A stretch of 32,356 nt of DNA, from contig RDXB01000066.1 of assembly GCA_004292515.1 (NCBI GenBank), positions 1 through 32,356 on the forward strand, read 5' to 3'. This DNA comes from Oscillatoriales cyanobacterium. Lineage in GTDB: Bacteria > Cyanobacteriota > Cyanobacteriia > CACIAM-69d. This document shows positions 8,896-16,767 of the stretch, in pieces (the stretch's first letter is position 1; each line of letters starts with the position of its first letter). A program made the position numbers and the translations under genes. The notes under the pieces are model-generated. The model saw nothing but the letters and a program-made list of their open reading frames with translations, ran no database searches and had not been told where the DNA came from.

Positions 8896-9798
8896 ATGGA
8901 AGTTAGCGAATTGCTCGAGCGTTATGCGGCTGGCGAGCGCGATTTCGATCGAGTTGATTTATCGGCTGCCGATCTCAGAGGTGCAGAACTCGCTGACGTG
9001 TCGTTGCAGGGGGCAGATTTGTCGGGGGCCAAGCTCTCGGAATCAAATTTGCAAGGAGCCAATTTACGTGAGGCGCGCATGGTTGGCGTGCTGGCCGAGC
9101 GCGCACGGTGGCGTGGCATTAACCTGCGGGAAGTCAAGTTTCGTGATGGGGTGCTGCGAGGGGCTGACCTCATCAATGCCAATTGCATCGGAGCAGACTT
9201 GAGCAGTTGTGATTTTGGCGATCATGCCAACTTGTCGGGTTGCTCGATGCGGGCGGCAAAGCTGGTGGCCTGCAACTTGGTGGAGGCCATTCTAGTGGAG
9301 TCTAATTTGAGCGAAGTGGATCTTCACGAAGCCAAACTCGAAGGGGCTAACTTGCGAGAAGCCACATTGCACCATGCCAAGGCTACGGAAGCAAACTTTA
9401 CGCGCGCCAATCTGACCCGGGCCAATTTAACCAAGGCGAATTTTTCGGACGCGGTGCTGACGGGGGCCATGTTGCTGGAGGCTTACGCGAGCAGCACGGT
9501 GTTCTTGGCGGCGGATTTGTCCAGTTGCGATCTGCGCCGGGCCAAGGCGATGGGCGCTGATTTCACAGCGGCAAAGCTGATCAAGGGCAATTTGCGCGAA
9601 ACCAACTTGAGTTGGGCCACGCTGCGCCAAGCGGATTTGAGTGATGCCAACCTATTCCAGGCACGGTTGCAGTGGACGAACCTGAGTGGTTCGGTGTTGC
9701 GCGGGGCGGTGCTGATTGATGCGGATCTCTCGCAGTCCAATACGCGGGCGGTGGTCTGGACGGGGGCGATCGGCCCCGATGGGCAGGCACGCCAATAG
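8896..9798 (+). CDS. Pentapeptide-repeat protein
   Basis: 300 residues, almost entirely tandem A(D/N)LXX pentapeptides. Examples are ADLRGAELADVSLQGADLSG near the start and ANLTRANLTKANFSDAVLTG in the middle. Such proteins fold as a right-handed quadrilateral beta-helix. A short non-repeat cap (MEVSELLERYAAGERDF) precedes the repeats. No signal peptide or membrane segment is visible, so it is probably cytoplasmic. Function is unknown in most cyanobacterial members; DNA-gyrase mimicry is known only for some and cannot be assumed here. ATG at 8896 follows GAGGGT by a short gap. It stands alone after a 650-bp gene-poor stretch. Confidence 0.9.
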   Translation: MEVSELLERYAAGERDFDRVDLSAADLRGAELADVSLQGADLSGAKLSESNLQGANLREARMVGVLAERARWRGINLREVKFRDGVLRGADLINANCIGADLSSCDFGDHANLSGCSMRAAKLVACNLVEAILVESNLSEVDLHEAKLEGANLREATLHHAKATEANFTRANLTRANLTKANFSDAVLTGAMLLEAYASSTVFLAADLSSCDLRRAKAMGADFTAAKLIKGNLRETNLSWATLRQADLSDANLFQARLQWTNLSGSVLRGAVLIDADLSQSNTRAVVWTGAIGPDGQARQ

Positions 9799-9860
9799 GG
9801 CGATCTGCAAGCTGCTGTTAGCGGCTACCCGATGGAAAGTGACGACCCCATCGCAGCAAA

Positions 9861-9894
9861 AGGGCGATCGCTGCTGGGTTGGCGCGATCGCCCT
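9861..9894. terminator. HIP1-containing hairpin after the pentapeptide gene
   Basis: AGGGCGATCGC at 9861-9871 pairs perfectly with GCGATCGCCCT at 9884-9894 (11 bp, 12-nt loop). Each arm contains a full HIP1 octamer. Four A's precede it, so on the minus strand it is followed by TTTT. It may end the PEP-CTERM transcript, or both convergent transcripts. Apart from this hairpin I see nothing in 9799-10135. Confidence 0.5.
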
Positions 9895-10135
9895 CAGTCA
9901 AAAGTAATAGTTGTATGTCAAGTCGGGATCGGGGCAGTTCCTAGAGCCGAGTCGGCCATCACCTTCTGTTCGATCCCGATAATCCGTGGCGTAAGTTTCT
10001 AGCCTGCGAGCGGTGACACTGGTTCAGGCGGCCTATAAGACAGCAAGACCAACGGATCAGACCAACCGGCCGGGGCTAATCCCGACCGGACGTTAATCTG
10101 ACATTATCCGTTGCTGCGTGTTGCTGCGATCAGTC

Positions 10136-10825
10136 CTAGTCAGCGGCGCGCTGGCGCTTGCGGGCAGCAATCCCAACACCGGCACCCACCGCCAATAGAC
10201 CCAGCATACTCACCGGCTCGGGGGTCGCAGCCACGGCGGTCAGGCTGACATTGTCGATGTAAGCACCGTAGGTATCACGGGTGCCCAGGTAGTTGAACTG
10301 CAAGCGAGTCAAGTCCGAAACTGCCTTCACCAACAGCGAGCCGCTGTTGAGCCAGTTGGTTTGACCACCGCCATTACCGGCATCAAACACCTGGCTGAAC
10401 TCAGAGCCAAACAGCACTTTGAAAGCATTTTGGTCTTGGCCGCCCCTCCAGTTCTCTGAAATATTGGGACGAGCAGAGTAGGCAAACGAGAGGCGATAGA
10501 GCTGACCTGCTTTGGTGACGATGTCTTGGAACAGACCCAGTTCTGTAGCACTGGGGTCGTAGTAGTGGCTGTCGAGTTCCACCAAGTTGTTACCGTCGTA
10601 GGCCTTGCCTGCTACACCGGCTTGCACTTCGATTTTGCCGCCGCTAGTGGCTGACCAGCCTTCGATCGTGGAGAAGGTTCTCCAGTCACCGTTCAGCGGT
10701 GTGCCAGGGGTCGATTCAAAGCTGCCATTTTGAACCAGGTTGGCGGCTTGGGCGGGCTGGGTAGCGATTAGGGCCGGAACCAGTGCGACGGCCAGGGTGC
10801 TAGCGATGTATTGAAAGGGCTTCAT
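10136..10825 (-). CDS. Secreted PEP-CTERM protein with a galactose-binding-like domain
   Basis: 229 residues. A signal peptide (MKPFQYIASTLAVALVPALIATQPAQA, cut after AQA near residue 27) is followed by a beta-sandwich domain beginning NLVQNGSFES, with AYDGNNLVELDSHYYD and a closing YGAYIDNVSL. This resembles carbohydrate-binding/DUF642-like modules. The end is a complete PEP-CTERM sorting signal: PEP in ATPEPVSMLG, a hydrophobic helix, and the basic tail ARKRQR. In relatives exosortase recognises this tail and the protein goes to the outer surface or extracellular polymer. No exosortase gene is in the window. Function beyond surface location is unknown. Confidence 0.9.
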   Translation of the reverse strand: MKPFQYIASTLAVALVPALIATQPAQAANLVQNGSFESTPGTPLNGDWRTFSTIEGWSATSGGKIEVQAGVAGKAYDGNNLVELDSHYYDPSATELGLFQDIVTKAGQLYRLSFAYSARPNISENWRGGQDQNAFKVLFGSEFSQVFDAGNGGGQTNWLNSGSLLVKAVSDLTRLQFNYLGTRDTYGAYIDNVSLTAVAATPEPVSMLGLLAVGAGVGIAARKRQRAAD

Positions 10826-11070
10826 GGTTGTGATGTCTCTCGAATTCTGTAGAGGTGGCTGAGAGGTCTAGCACCCGGCTGCAAGTTCTTAACTCTGATC
10901 CTAGGCCGGGTTTCGGTCGCTGGATTTAAAGATTCGATGAGGGAGTGACAAAGAGTTGATGAAGCCGATCGAGGCACTGGGAGTGCAATTCAAATTCGGT
11001 GTAAGGCGATCGCTCCAGTTGGGTGAAGGGGTCGGGGGATCAGGGCAATTGAGATTTTGCGTAAGTCCTA

Positions 11071-11121
11071 ACAAAAATAAAAAGGGCTTGCGTTGATGAT
11101 TAAAACCATCGATGCAAGCCC
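11071..11121 (-). terminator. Strong rho-independent terminator of the 134-residue membrane protein gene
   Basis: GGGCTTGCGTTGATG at 11084-11098 pairs with CATCGATGCAAGCCC at 11107-11121 (13 of 15 pairs, 8-nt loop). On the minus strand it is followed by TTTTTATTTTTG. It lies about 55 bp after the stop of the upstream minus-strand gene. The frame that crosses it (10901-11143) is not a gene. The rest of 10826-11070 shows no feature. Confidence 0.85.
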
Positions 11122-11176
11122 CAAAAATGCCGAAAAATAGCAACTCAAATTGTGCTGGCTGCCAGCGATTTAATCG

Positions 11177-11581
11177 CTAGTTTTTGGGCTTGAGTTGTTC
11201 GGATGACATGCCATAGTTGGATTCGATGTCGATCGCTGCCGAACCGCCTTTGACCATCAGCGCAAACATTGATCCCATTTGCAGCCACAGGAAAATCGCC
11301 GTGGGAATCGTGGCGATCGCCGCTACCCCGTAAGCCAGCAATGTGTAAAACCCAAGCACTTTTAAGCTTTCACCCATGCACAAAAAAGCAAACAGGGTCA
11401 GCCCAGAATAGGCAATGCGCATTTGGGGCTTTTTGTATTCCACCGTGGGTTGGGTGCGGCGATTTTCGTACCAGCGGTTGACCTGAAATTCCAACATGTT
11501 CTTGAAAATTTGGCCGAACGCTAGGGCGAAAAACAACATCACCAGAACGAATTGGGTGCTGTGGGGACTGCTGTAAATCAT
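11177..11581 (-). CDS. Conserved-looking small membrane protein of unknown function
   Basis: 134 residues from ATG 11581 (MIYSSPHSTQFVLVMLFF). The longer frame to 11653 has no support. Three hydrophobic stretches are visible: VLVMLFFALAFGQIF, IAYSGLTLFAFLCMG, and a long LGFYTLLAYGVAAIATIPTA region that may cross twice. A basic segment (NRWYENRRTQ) separates the first two. The C-terminus (SSEQLKPKN) is polar. I do not recognise the family. It has its own strong terminator and a divergent neighbour, so it is a single-gene unit, and the regular composition suggests a real gene. Confidence 0.7.
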   Translation of the reverse strand: MIYSSPHSTQFVLVMLFFALAFGQIFKNMLEFQVNRWYENRRTQPTVEYKKPQMRIAYSGLTLFAFLCMGESLKVLGFYTLLAYGVAAIATIPTAIFLWLQMGSMFALMVKGGSAAIDIESNYGMSSEQLKPKN

Positions 11582-11799
11582 GGGAGGGGTGGGAAGGGGT
11601 AGATAATCAGCGGCGATCGCTGGGGATCGGTTTTTGTAACAGATTTGCAACAAATTGATGATGCCATCCTACCGCATTCGGCTAAGTCGCCGGTTCGATC
11701 GCCCAGGCAACCGCTAAAATTCAGCCAATTCGCTCGTGACTGGGCACTACTCACTTCATCTCTTGACGACTCCTTTTGAATATTTGCAGGATGCCACCC

Positions 11800-12828
11800 A
11801 TGCGCCCATCCATTGGTCAGTTTCCGCGTCATTGCTGGTTTGGGTTGTGGGGGGTGAGTTTGGTGGTATTGGGATGGGCAGCGGCGATCGCCCCGGTGAG
11901 TCAGGCGGCCCGGCCGGGAGCTTTGTTGGATGTGAACTCCCAAACGGGCGATGATGCGGCGGGCCAAGCGGGTCAGGGCCCCTTTCGGACGATCGCCAGT
12001 GCCCTGGAGGCGGCCCAAGATGCGCCGGGCACAACGGTGCGGCTGGCTCCGGGTCTGTATAGTGCCGAGTCGGGCGAGCGATTCCCGTTGCGGGTGCCCG
12101 ATGGGGTGACGCTGGTGGGCGATCCGAGCAATCAAGGTCGCAGTGTGACGATTCGTGGGGCCGGGGGCTTCAGCAGCCGCAGCTTTTCCCAGCAATCAGT
12201 GGCGATCGTGCTGACGGGGGGCGGTACGGTGATGGGCGTGACGGTTTCCAACCCGATGCAGCGGGGGACGGGCATTTGGGTGGAAAGCGACGGAGCCTCA
12301 CCTGTGATTCGCAACAACACCCTCAGCGGTAGCCACCGGGACGGCATGTTTGTGACTGGGCGGGCGGCTCCGCAGGTGCTGAACAATTGGTTCCAAGACA
12401 ATGGCGGCAACGGCCTGTCGATCGCCCGGGATGCTTCGGGCCTCATCCGCGAGAACCGATTCCAGTCCACGGGCTTTGGGATCACGATCGGTGGCACGGC
12501 TAGTCCGGTGGTTGAGGGCAATGAAGTGGTGCAAAACCGGGATGGAGTGGTGGTGTCTGGCAGTGCCCAGCCACTGCTGCGGCGCAATGCGATCGAGCGG
12601 AACACCAATGACGGTCTAGTCGTGATCGATCGGGCCCAACCGGACTTGGGCACGGCCTTTAGTCCCGGCGAAAACCGGATTACTAGCAATGGTCGCTACG
12701 CCATTTTCAATGCCACCAAGGGCAGCCCGATTTCGGCGGTGGGCAACAGCTTAGATGGCTCACGGGTGATGGGGTCGGTGTTGCTGTCGGCCGGTTCGAT
12801 CGCCCCGATCGCCCGCTGGCAACCCTAG
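11800..12828 (+). CDS. Secreted right-handed beta-helix (DUF1565-type) protein
   Basis: About 342 residues. A signal peptide (hydrophobic FGLWGVSLVVLGWAAAIA, cut near SQAA) leads into a DUF1565-like start (GPFRTIASALEAAQ, VRLAPGLYSAESGERFPL) and then parallel beta-helix rungs of about 22 residues (for example SPVIRNNTLSGSHRDGMFV and APQVLNNWFQDNGGNGLSI). Such proteins are exported and often associate with polysaccharide; no catalytic residues are obvious. I chose ATG 11800 because GCAGG lies nine bases upstream; ATG 11791 is the alternative. The gene is divergent from the small membrane protein. Confidence 0.85.
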   Translation: MRPSIGQFPRHCWFGLWGVSLVVLGWAAAIAPVSQAARPGALLDVNSQTGDDAAGQAGQGPFRTIASALEAAQDAPGTTVRLAPGLYSAESGERFPLRVPDGVTLVGDPSNQGRSVTIRGAGGFSSRSFSQQSVAIVLTGGGTVMGVTVSNPMQRGTGIWVESDGASPVIRNNTLSGSHRDGMFVTGRAAPQVLNNWFQDNGGNGLSIARDASGLIRENRFQSTGFGITIGGTASPVVEGNEVVQNRDGVVVSGSAQPLLRRNAIERNTNDGLVVIDRAQPDLGTAFSPGENRITSNGRYAIFNATKGSPISAVGNSLDGSRVMGSVLLSAGSIAPIARWQP

Positions 12829-12837
12829 CTCCAAACC

Positions 12838-12873
12838 CGCAATTAGACCTGTAGTTAGACCCGCAATTAGACC
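12838..12873. repeat. Three tandem 12-mers after the beta-helix gene
   Basis: CGCAATTAGACC (12838-12849), TGTAGTTAGACC (12850-12861) and CGCAATTAGACC (12862-12873) follow one another directly. Copies 1 and 3 are identical; copy 2 differs at three positions. Confidence 0.8.
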
Positions 12874-12888
12874 CGTGATCGTTGGGGA

Positions 12889-12908
12889 CAAGGGGTTTCA
12901 AGCCCTTG
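12889..12908. repeat. Divergent copy of the CAAGGGGCTT palindrome family
   Basis: CAAGGGGTTTCAAGCCCTTG is related to the perfect palindrome at 24906. It lies between the beta-helix and PNPOx-like genes. Confidence 0.6.
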
Positions 12909-12969
12909 CTTGCAATGCCTGTCTACGGTGCTTGTCTATGATCGGCTGGGATCTCGCCACGTCCCTTGA

Positions 12970-13578
12970 ATGGAACCAAAGATGACGAATACTGAAATTG
13001 CGCTGGCTCCTTGGCGATCGCCCCTAGCTCGGGCGCTGCATCGCAATCGGTCGCTGATTTATGCGCGGTATTTACAGTTAGCGACGGTGCGATCGGATGG
13101 CAGCCCGGCGATTCGGACGGTGGTGTTTCGTGGGTTTCGCGATCGCACCAATCAGCTCTGCATCATCACCGATCGCCGCAGCGAAAAAATTCCCCAACTG
13201 CAAGCCCATCCCCGCGCCGAAGCTTGTTGGTACTTTCCCAACAGTCGCGAACAGTTTCGGATTGCGGGATCGATCACCCTGGCCACGGCGGAATCAGGGG
13301 ATGCGGCCGACCAAGCCGAGCGATCGCGACTGTGGCAAAACCTGTCCGATCCGGCCCGGCTGCAATGGGCCTGGCCGGAACCGGGGGCAACCCGTAGCAA
13401 TGATCCAACGGCCTTTACACCGCCACCCCCAGACCCGATCGCCCCGCCGGCCAGCTTTGTGGTGTTGTGGTTGAATCCCGATTGGGTCGATTGGTTAGAA
13501 CTACGGGGCAATCCCCAAACCCGCACCCGGTTCGATCGCACCGCCGCCGACTGGCAAACCCTGGATCTCAACCCCTAG
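12970..13578 (+). CDS. PNPOx-like FMN-binding protein (Alr4036 family)
   Basis: 202 residues with a pyridoxamine-5'-phosphate-oxidase-like split barrel. The N-terminal half has LATVRSDGSPAIRTVVFRGF and IITDRRSEKIPQL, matching the FMN-binding strands. EACWYFPNSREQFRIAG follows, and the end is VVLWLNPDWVDWLELRGNPQTR. The layout matches the cyanobacterial/plant Alr4036 group rather than true PdxH, whose C-terminal signature is absent. It probably binds flavin; the reaction is not established. ATG at 12970; a second in-frame ATG is four codons later (MTNTEIAL). Confidence 0.85.
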   Translation: MEPKMTNTEIALAPWRSPLARALHRNRSLIYARYLQLATVRSDGSPAIRTVVFRGFRDRTNQLCIITDRRSEKIPQLQAHPRAEACWYFPNSREQFRIAGSITLATAESGDAADQAERSRLWQNLSDPARLQWAWPEPGATRSNDPTAFTPPPPDPIAPPASFVVLWLNPDWVDWLELRGNPQTRTRFDRTAADWQTLDLNP

Positions 13579-13630
13579 CCCCGATCGCGCCGCGCGATCG
13601 CACAAGTCCCGGGCGATCGCACCCAACAGG

Positions 13631-14626
13631 CTAAAGCAAATCGATCGGGCGACCCGTTTGGGCCGATCGTGCCGCCGCATCAGCCACCCGCAAGGTATAC
13701 AAACTGTCTTCAGGCCGCACGTATAGGGGCGTACCGTTGAGCAAGTAGGCCAGCACCGCATGGGTGTCGCGCGCAAACAAACCGCGTCGATCGCCCACCT
13801 CCAGCGGAACCGTTTGATCGCCTTGGATCAACCGGCCCTGATCGCCCTCGTAAACCAACGTGCCCCGATCGCCCCGCACCTCCAAGATGCGCTCGGCCCC
13901 GTGAAACCGATCGCCCTTGCCATAGTGAACCGTGGCCACCACCCCGCTGCTAAAAATCAACCGCGCCTCGCACCAACAGGCTTGATACTCATCCATCTCC
14001 GCCGGCCAATAGCGGGCCACAGCACTGACCTGGCGCACCGTCTCCAGCACATCCACCAACCGATGCAACCGCGACAGGGCTCCCACCAACGGAAACCCAA
14101 ATAGCGATCGGTTATAAGTCCACTTGCCCGGCAGGGGTTGGTAGGGCGAAATGGTGCTGTAGCGAGCAGTCATCACTTCGCCCACCTTTGGCAACCAAGT
14201 TCGCAGGGATTGGTGAACCCCACCCAACAGCTCGATATGCTCCACATGCAATAGGCGATCGCGCGATCGGGCCAGCTCGATCAAATCGGCCGCCTGATTA
14301 GGGTCGATCGCCAAGGGATATTCCGCGATCACATGCTTATCAGCTTCCAGCGCTGCCCGTACAATGTCACCCCGTTCCGCATTCGTGGTAGCCACAATCA
14401 CCAGATCCAAATCCGAGTGACTCACCAGGGCCTGCCAAGACTCCAAGGCGATCGCCCCAAAAGACTCCGCAAATGCCTGCACCTTCTCGGGAGTGCGGCC
14501 CGCCACGGCCACCAACTTCCCCGCCTGAAAATCTCCCTGCTCTTCTGCGGAAAGAGCCTTGGCCCGCAACTTTGCCACAAAGCCCGTGCCGACCAACCCC
14601 ACCCGAACCGGAGTCTCCAACACCAT
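13631..14626 (-). CDS. bvdR: Biliverdin reductase (Gfo/Idh/MocA fold)
   Basis: 331 residues. It reduces biliverdin IXalpha to bilirubin with NAD(P)H. A Rossmann start (VRVGLVGTGFVAKLRA) is followed by KHVIAEYPLA and the diagnostic HVEHIELLGGVHQ (about residues 127-139). Further on come WTYNRSLFGFPLVGALSR and DRRGLFARDTHAVLAYLLNG. These agree with Synechocystis BvdR as I recall it, and so does the length (about 328). The frame is open for 72 more codons upstream, but ATG 14626 (MVLETPVRV) gives the family N-terminus. In cyanobacteria the enzyme is linked to phycobilisome function. No phycobilin gene is adjacent. Other Gfo/Idh oxidoreductases are less likely. Confidence 0.88.
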   Translation of the reverse strand: MVLETPVRVGLVGTGFVAKLRAKALSAEEQGDFQAGKLVAVAGRTPEKVQAFAESFGAIALESWQALVSHSDLDLVIVATTNAERGDIVRAALEADKHVIAEYPLAIDPNQAADLIELARSRDRLLHVEHIELLGGVHQSLRTWLPKVGEVMTARYSTISPYQPLPGKWTYNRSLFGFPLVGALSRLHRLVDVLETVRQVSAVARYWPAEMDEYQACWCEARLIFSSGVVATVHYGKGDRFHGAERILEVRGDRGTLVYEGDQGRLIQGDQTVPLEVGDRRGLFARDTHAVLAYLLNGTPLYVRPEDSLYTLRVADAAARSAQTGRPIDLL

Positions 14627-14932
14627 GACCACGCATCCCAACCACGCAACAGCCAAACGATCGCCCGCCGGGTGATCAACCCAACAAGCCACTGGGGAAT
14701 CGCTCAACACGCTCCAGTCGGCGACAACCGGGCCGCAGCCCGAGCCAACCAGCGGCAGCCACACGAATCCCCATCGCCATCTCGATCTTACCCCCTTGGT
14801 TTCCGCCAGCCGCGTTCCCCGATCGCGATCGCCCAGGGACACTAGGCAGCGATCGCCCCCAAGGAATCACGGTTTTTATAAAAATTTCTTATTTTTAAAC
14901 AAAGCTTTGGCTAGGGTTGTAAATCGAACCAT

Positions 14933-14950
14933 AGTGTTTCATAAAACACT
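14933..14950. other. Small inverted repeat in an AT-rich intergenic block
   Basis: AGTGTTT-CATA-AAACACT. It sits at the start of an AT-rich block (about 14870-15080) that contrasts with the GC-rich surroundings. It is about 32 bp upstream of a -35-like box. Confidence 0.4.
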
Positions 14951-14981
14951 GAAATCCTTTGTAGGTCAAGAGATTCAGCCA

Positions 14982-15010
14982 TTGAGTACTAGTGAAATAC
15001 TGCCTATAAA
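14982..15010 (+). promoter_or_regulatory. Sigma-70-type promoter upstream of the ferredoxin region
   Basis: TTGAGT (14982-14987), a 17-bp spacer and TATAAA (15005-15010). Transcription would begin near 15017. It could serve the 62-codon frame at 15071 or, with a leader of about 400 nt, the ferredoxin gene. The region 14627-14870 upstream holds nothing I can support. Confidence 0.55.
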
Positions 15011-15070
15011 TCCCTGAATTTTTGGAAAAATACACGATAAGTATAAGTAATTAGAATCAAATTAAAGGAA

Positions 15071-15708
<638 letters not shown>

Positions 15709-15748
15709 GTTCTTTTGCTCGGCCCTCGGGTTGAGCGATTTGAGTGAT

Positions 15749-15785
15749 CAAGGGGGAGCCGGCCTCGGGGCTGACTCCCCCTTTG
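15749..15785 (+). terminator. Terminator of the ferredoxin gene
   Basis: CAAGGGGGAG at 15749-15758 pairs with CTCCCCCTTTG at 15775-15785, with an inner GCC/GGC extension. It lies 40 bp after the stop. The trailing T-run is short (TTTG). Confidence 0.65.
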
Positions 15786-15925
15786 TCGTGGATGGGTGTG
15801 TGGTCTGGGGCGATCGAGCTGCACCGTCGAGGGCATTGACAAGGCCCTGTCGTGGAATTTGCCAAACTGAGGGTGAGGATCTGGTGATTCAAGAGGCCTA
15901 TTTTGCGTAGCCCACTAGCCCCCCA

Positions 15926-15946
15926 GCCCAGGCTGGTAGCCTGGGC
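15926..15946. other. Stem-loop between converging petF and hli
   Basis: GCCCAGGC, loop TGGTA, GCCTGGGC: a perfect 8-bp stem. It may help stop convergent transcription. The rest of 15786-15965 shows nothing else. Confidence 0.5.
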
Positions 15947-15965
15947 CACCGGCCCACAAACGGCC

Positions 15966-15992
15966 AAAAAAAATGGGAGTTATGCACTCCCA
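15966..15992 (-). terminator. Strong terminator of the hli gene
   Basis: On the minus strand TGGGAGT, loop GCATA, ACTCCCA is followed by eight T's (the A-run at 15966-15973). It lies about 95 bp after the hli stop. Confidence 0.85.
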
Positions 15993-16085
15993 CTCACCTG
16001 ACTTTAGAGACCTTAGAGACTAGAGAGACTGGTATCCGAATCACGACAGTCGCTACCACAGGGGTAAATTCTTTGAGCGCACCGG

Positions 16086-16238
16086 TTAGCGCAAGCCCCA
16101 GAAATGCAGCACCCCTTGGCGGGACAGCGCTTCTGTGAACATGGCTGCAAAAATCCCGAACATCGCGAGGCGACCATTCCAGACTTCTGCGGTAGCGGTA
16201 AAGCCCCAAGGGTGAGGCAGACGACTGTTGGCTTTCAT
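16086..16238 (-). CDS. High-light-inducible protein (Hli/SCP, one-helix CAB-like)
   Basis: 50 residues. A single thylakoid membrane helix carries the chlorophyll-binding motif: Glu18, Asn21 and Arg23 in AEVWNGRLAMFGIF. WGFTATAE before it is also typical. Such proteins bind chlorophyll and carotenoid and protect photosystem assembly under high light. ATG 16238 is set by AGGAG eight bases upstream. An upstream frame to 16271 lacks support, and a longer overlapping frame (15994-16245) is a shadow. An RpaB-type HLR1 box lies directly upstream, and a strong terminator follows, so it is a stand-alone light-stress gene. Confidence 0.93.
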   Translation of the reverse strand: MKANSRLPHPWGFTATAEVWNGRLAMFGIFAAMFTEALSRQGVLHFWGLR

Positions 16239-16251
16239 CGACCAACTCCTA

Positions 16252-16269
16252 TTTGTAAAATAATGTAAC
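16252..16269 (-). promoter_or_regulatory. HLR1 box (RpaB site) upstream of hli
   Basis: Read on the minus strand, GTTACATT-AT-TTTACAAA matches the HLR1 consensus (G/T)TTACA(T/A)(T/A)NN(G/T)TTACA(T/A)(T/A) at every position. It ends just before the AGGAG ribosome site. A plausible TTGCGC -35 and TACATT -10 (17-bp spacing) would place the box over the -10 and start site, fitting repression by RpaB in low light. The match is seen; binding is inferred. Confidence 0.8.
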
Positions 16270-16318
16270 AAAGTCTTGTCGATCGCGCAACTACGCTTTC
16301 TAGTGCTGCCCCGCTAGA

Positions 16319-16410
16319 GTGCATAGGAGCAAGCCCACCGATCAACGACGATGCATCCTGGTTTCCCATGCCGCACAACCGATGCCGCATTTAGACATTC
16401 CCGATCGGTT
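16319..16410. repeat. Intergenic repeat, copy 1
   Basis: Starts GTGCATAGGAGCAAGCCCACC and ends CCCGATCGGTT. The same order of blocks recurs at 16543-16636. The region between hli and argC has no gene; it is made of these repeats. Confidence 0.8.
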
Positions 16411-16542
16411 TGACCGCCCCATTGCAGCGGTGTGTAGGGCACAAACCCCATGCCCGTAAACCACTAGCCGCCACTGTAAGCACCCCACTCAATGGCCGTC
16501 TCTCTTGGGTTAGCCCCGCTCCGTTGACGCGGTACCTGTAGG

Positions 16543-16636
16543 GTGCATGGGAGCAAGCCCACCTATCAACAACGATGCATCCTCATATCCCATGCACCGC
16601 AACCCATGACGCATTTACGACAACTCCTGATCGGTT
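16543..16636. repeat. Intergenic repeat, copy 2
   Basis: Starts GTGCATGGGAGCAAGCCCACC and ends TGATCGGTT. Shares GATCAAC/TATCAAC, CGATGCATCCT, TCCCATGC and GCATTTA blocks with copy 1 with only small indels. Confidence 0.8.
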
Positions 16637-16655
16637 GGGCGGCGCTCAATTTTCG

Positions 16656-16711
16656 GTGCATGGGAGCACAAATCAATCGCTTCATAACCATTAGGGCGAA
16701 CTCCCATGCAC
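16656..16711. repeat. Inverted repeat element related to the flanking copies
   Basis: GTGCATGGGAG at 16656-16666 is perfectly inverted as CTCCCATGCAC at 16701-16711, with a 34-nt interior. The arm is the same word that opens repeat copy 2. It is followed by CCTACGGG, and another GGTGCATGGGGA at about 16734. Confidence 0.75.
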
Positions 16712-16767
16712 CCTACGGGCATTGCGTGGGCAAGGTGCATGGGGACGCGAATTCCCGGAATAACGGT

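Noticed and set aside
10901-11143. 80-residue minus-strand frame
   Set aside because: It runs through a strong terminator hairpin and contains only local sequence repetition (NLNCP, NLNCT).
15994-16245. 83-residue minus-strand frame overlapping hli
   Set aside because: The other frame encodes a textbook Hli protein with its own AGGAG site; this one has no family features.
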